A stretch of 64,000 bases of DNA, taken from NCBI RefSeq assembly GCF_038725785.1, contig NZ_CP109796.1, forward strand, positions 1,240,001 through 1,304,000. The letters are read 5' to 3'. Source of the DNA: Termitidicoccus mucosus. Its GTDB lineage: Bacteria > Verrucomicrobiota > Verrucomicrobiia > Opitutales > Opitutaceae. Shown one piece after another: positions 62,608 to 64,000 of the stretch (position 1 is the stretch's first letter; the number at the start of each line of letters is the position of its first letter). Under the pieces are notes generated by a model. The model had not been told where the DNA came from and did not search any database. It worked only from the letters and a program-made list of their open reading frames with translations. Both the position numbers and the translations under genes were made by a program.

Positions 62608-63957
62608 TCAGTTCTTCAAGCTGGCGGCGTTGCGCGGTTGCGGCGTGGCTCCGGTGGCGACGTCTTTTTTCCACGCGTTCAAATCGACAAGCATGGAGCG
62701 CACACGTGCACCGTGTTCCTCGGAGATGTCGTTTGCCTCGGCGGGGTCGTCGTCGAGATTGTAGAGCTGCGGGTGACCGTCGGCGATGATAAGTTTCCAG
62801 GGGCCTTCACGCATGGCCTGTCCGTTCCAATAGAGTTTGCGCGTGCCGAGCGGTCTGTTTTCGAGGAGCAGGGTTTTCAGGCTCACGCCGTCAAGCGGAC
62901 GCTCTTTCGATGGGGCGATCCCGGCGAGATCGAGAAAGGTGGGCATGAGGTCGAGACTGATCGCGAGGTCGTGGCTGACGCCGGGTTTGATGCGACCGGG
63001 CCACCACGCGATGGCGGGTTCGCGGTGTCCGCCTTCGTAGAGGTCGCCCTTGTGGCCGCGGAACGGGCTGTTGGAGCCCTCCTTTGTCGCGCCGTTGTCG
63101 GAGAAGAAAAAGACCATGGTGTTTTCGGCAAGGCCGGTTTCGCGGAGTGTTTCGCAAATGCGGGCGAGGCCTTTGTCCATCTCGATCATCATCTCGCGGT
63201 AGGCCTCCTTGACAGGACGGTTTCCGGATTTGCCTTGCTTGAGACCCGGGACGCGGATCGGCGGGTCTTTTGGACCTTGGTAAGGGTCATGAACGGCCTC
63301 GTTCGCGACGTAAATGAAGAAGGGGCTGTCGCGATTCTTCTTTATAAAATCGACGGTGTATTTGGTGATGAGCGTGGTGGTGTAGCCTTTGTCGGGCTTG
63401 AGTTTGAGGCCGTCCCACCAGTCTTCGTTGCCCTGGTTGTCGAGGTGCGAGTGGTAATCGACGTTGCCGCTGATGTAGCCGCAAAACGTGTCGAAGCCGT
63501 GGTGCATGGGATTGTATTTCGGATAATAGCCGAGGTGCCATTTGCCGAAAATCGCGGTGTCGTAGCCGGCTTGCCTGAGCATTTGCGGGAGCGTGATTTC
63601 GACGCCGGGTTGCAGGCCGGCGAAGTGCGAGGGAAAACGCTCCGCGGCGAGGATGACGTTGGGGATGCCAGCGCGTTGTTGATAGCGTCCGGTGAGCAGT
63701 CCGGCGCGTGTGGGACTGCACACGGCGGCGGAGGCGTGAAAATCGGTGAAGCGCACGCCCTCGGCGGCGAGCTTTTCCATCGCGGGCGTTTTTATCCAGC
63801 CGCCATAGACGCTGGAATCTCCGTAGCCCATGTCGTCGGCGAGAAAGACGATGATGTTGGGCGGACGTGATGCCGCGGCGGGGGTGGCGGCGGCTTGCAC
63901 ACCGAGGGCCGTGAAGGCCGCGGCGCTTGTCGTGAGCGCGAGTTTTAGGGAGGCCAT
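62608..63957 (-). CDS. Secreted sulfatase (arylsulfatase A family)
   Basis: A 449-residue exported protein with a signal peptide (about 1-22). Family S1 signatures are present: metal ligands in NIIVFLADDMGYGD (Asp41-Asp42), the formylglycine site CSPTR (Cys80) in AAVCSPTRAGLLTGRY, GKWHLGY, and FFFSDNGATKEG later. Maturation needs an anaerobic or aerobic formylglycine-generating enzyme not found here. It removes sulfate groups from sulfated glycans or esters. Together with the esterase it implies use of decorated polysaccharides. Confidence 0.94.
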   Translation of the reverse strand: MASLKLALTTSAAAFTALGVQAAATPAAASRPPNIIVFLADDMGYGDSSVYGGWIKTPAMEKLAAEGVRFTDFHASAAVCSPTRAGLLTGRYQQRAGIPNVILAAERFPSHFAGLQPGVEITLPQMLRQAGYDTAIFGKWHLGYYPKYNPMHHGFDTFCGYISGNVDYHSHLDNQGNEDWWDGLKLKPDKGYTTTLITKYTVDFIKKNRDSPFFIYVANEAVHDPYQGPKDPPIRVPGLKQGKSGNRPVKEAYREMMIEMDKGLARICETLRETGLAENTMVFFFSDNGATKEGSNSPFRGHKGDLYEGGHREPAIAWWPGRIKPGVSHDLAISLDLMPTFLDLAGIAPSKERPLDGVSLKTLLLENRPLGTRKLYWNGQAMREGPWKLIIADGHPQLYNLDDDPAEANDISEEHGARVRSMLVDLNAWKKDVATGATPQPRNAASLKN

Positions 63958-64000
63958 GACCGTGAGGCGGGTATGTTGCTTGTTACTTGAATTGTTTCAT

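Overview
The window looks like a high-GC verrucomicrobial chromosome, most probably an Opitutaceae-like bacterium. The inference rests on family content: many LacI-type regulators beside Gfo/Idh/MocA oxidoreductases, DapA-like aldolases and 2-hydroxyacid dehydrogenases, a DUF4886 SGNH protein, a passenger of autotransporter-associated beta-strand repeats, and secreted beta-helix proteins with Gly-rich C-terminal sorting-like tails. No rRNA, tRNA or CRISPR was seen. Taxonomy is inferred from this content only.

Region A (1-32961) is a polysaccharide/uronate utilisation island. A plus-strand arm carries a LacI regulator, secreted proteins (one a beta-helix/DNRLRE protein), a hydroxyacid dehydrogenase, a second LacI regulator, a DapA-like aldolase, an NAD-dependent epimerase and an OFA-type MFS transporter. 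A long minus-strand arm (29721 down to 11256) carries a hydroxyacid dehydrogenase, a Gfo/Idh enzyme, a CE7 acetyl esterase, a heparinase II/III-like lyase, a zinc-less MDR dehydrogenase, a pectate-lyase-like protein, a TIM-barrel isomerase, an autotransporter, a TonB-dependent receptor and a DUF4886 esterase-like protein. A second plus arm (29910-32961) has a secreted protein of unknown function and a clan-A glycoside hydrolase. Three perfect copies of a 14-bp palindrome (TTCTACRYGTAGAA), plus one imperfect copy, lie in the promoter regions of the first LacI gene, of the autotransporter/TonB-receptor pair, and of the divergent 29.8-kb promoters. Together they look like a local LacI regulon.

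Region B (32962-36518) holds an IS-like remnant, an AraC regulator flanked by paired 21-22-bp-spaced repeats, and four tightly overlapping minus-strand genes: a truncated reverse-transcriptase-like protein without a YxDD motif, a double winged-helix protein, a degenerate receiver-domain protein and a 62-residue ORF. A strong terminator hairpin ends the run directly before the AraC start codon.

Region C (36519-61307) is a complete cell-surface system. A 4542-residue filamentous-haemagglutinin-type exoprotein and its Omp85-family transporter sit in one minus-strand run with a dedicated ExbB (fused to DUF2341-LamG), ExbD, TonB-like protein, porin, periplasmic coiled-coil protein and parvulin-type chaperone. 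Divergent from it are a free-standing STN-domain protein, an ECF sigma factor and a FecR anti-sigma factor. The layout matches, as I recall it, the Pseudomonas aeruginosa PUMA3 (VreA-VreI-VreR) / PdtA-PdtB arrangement, here in a distant phylum with extra downstream genes.

Region D (61308-64000) has a probable receptor-gene remnant after fecR, then an esterase and a sulfatase in one minus-strand operon.
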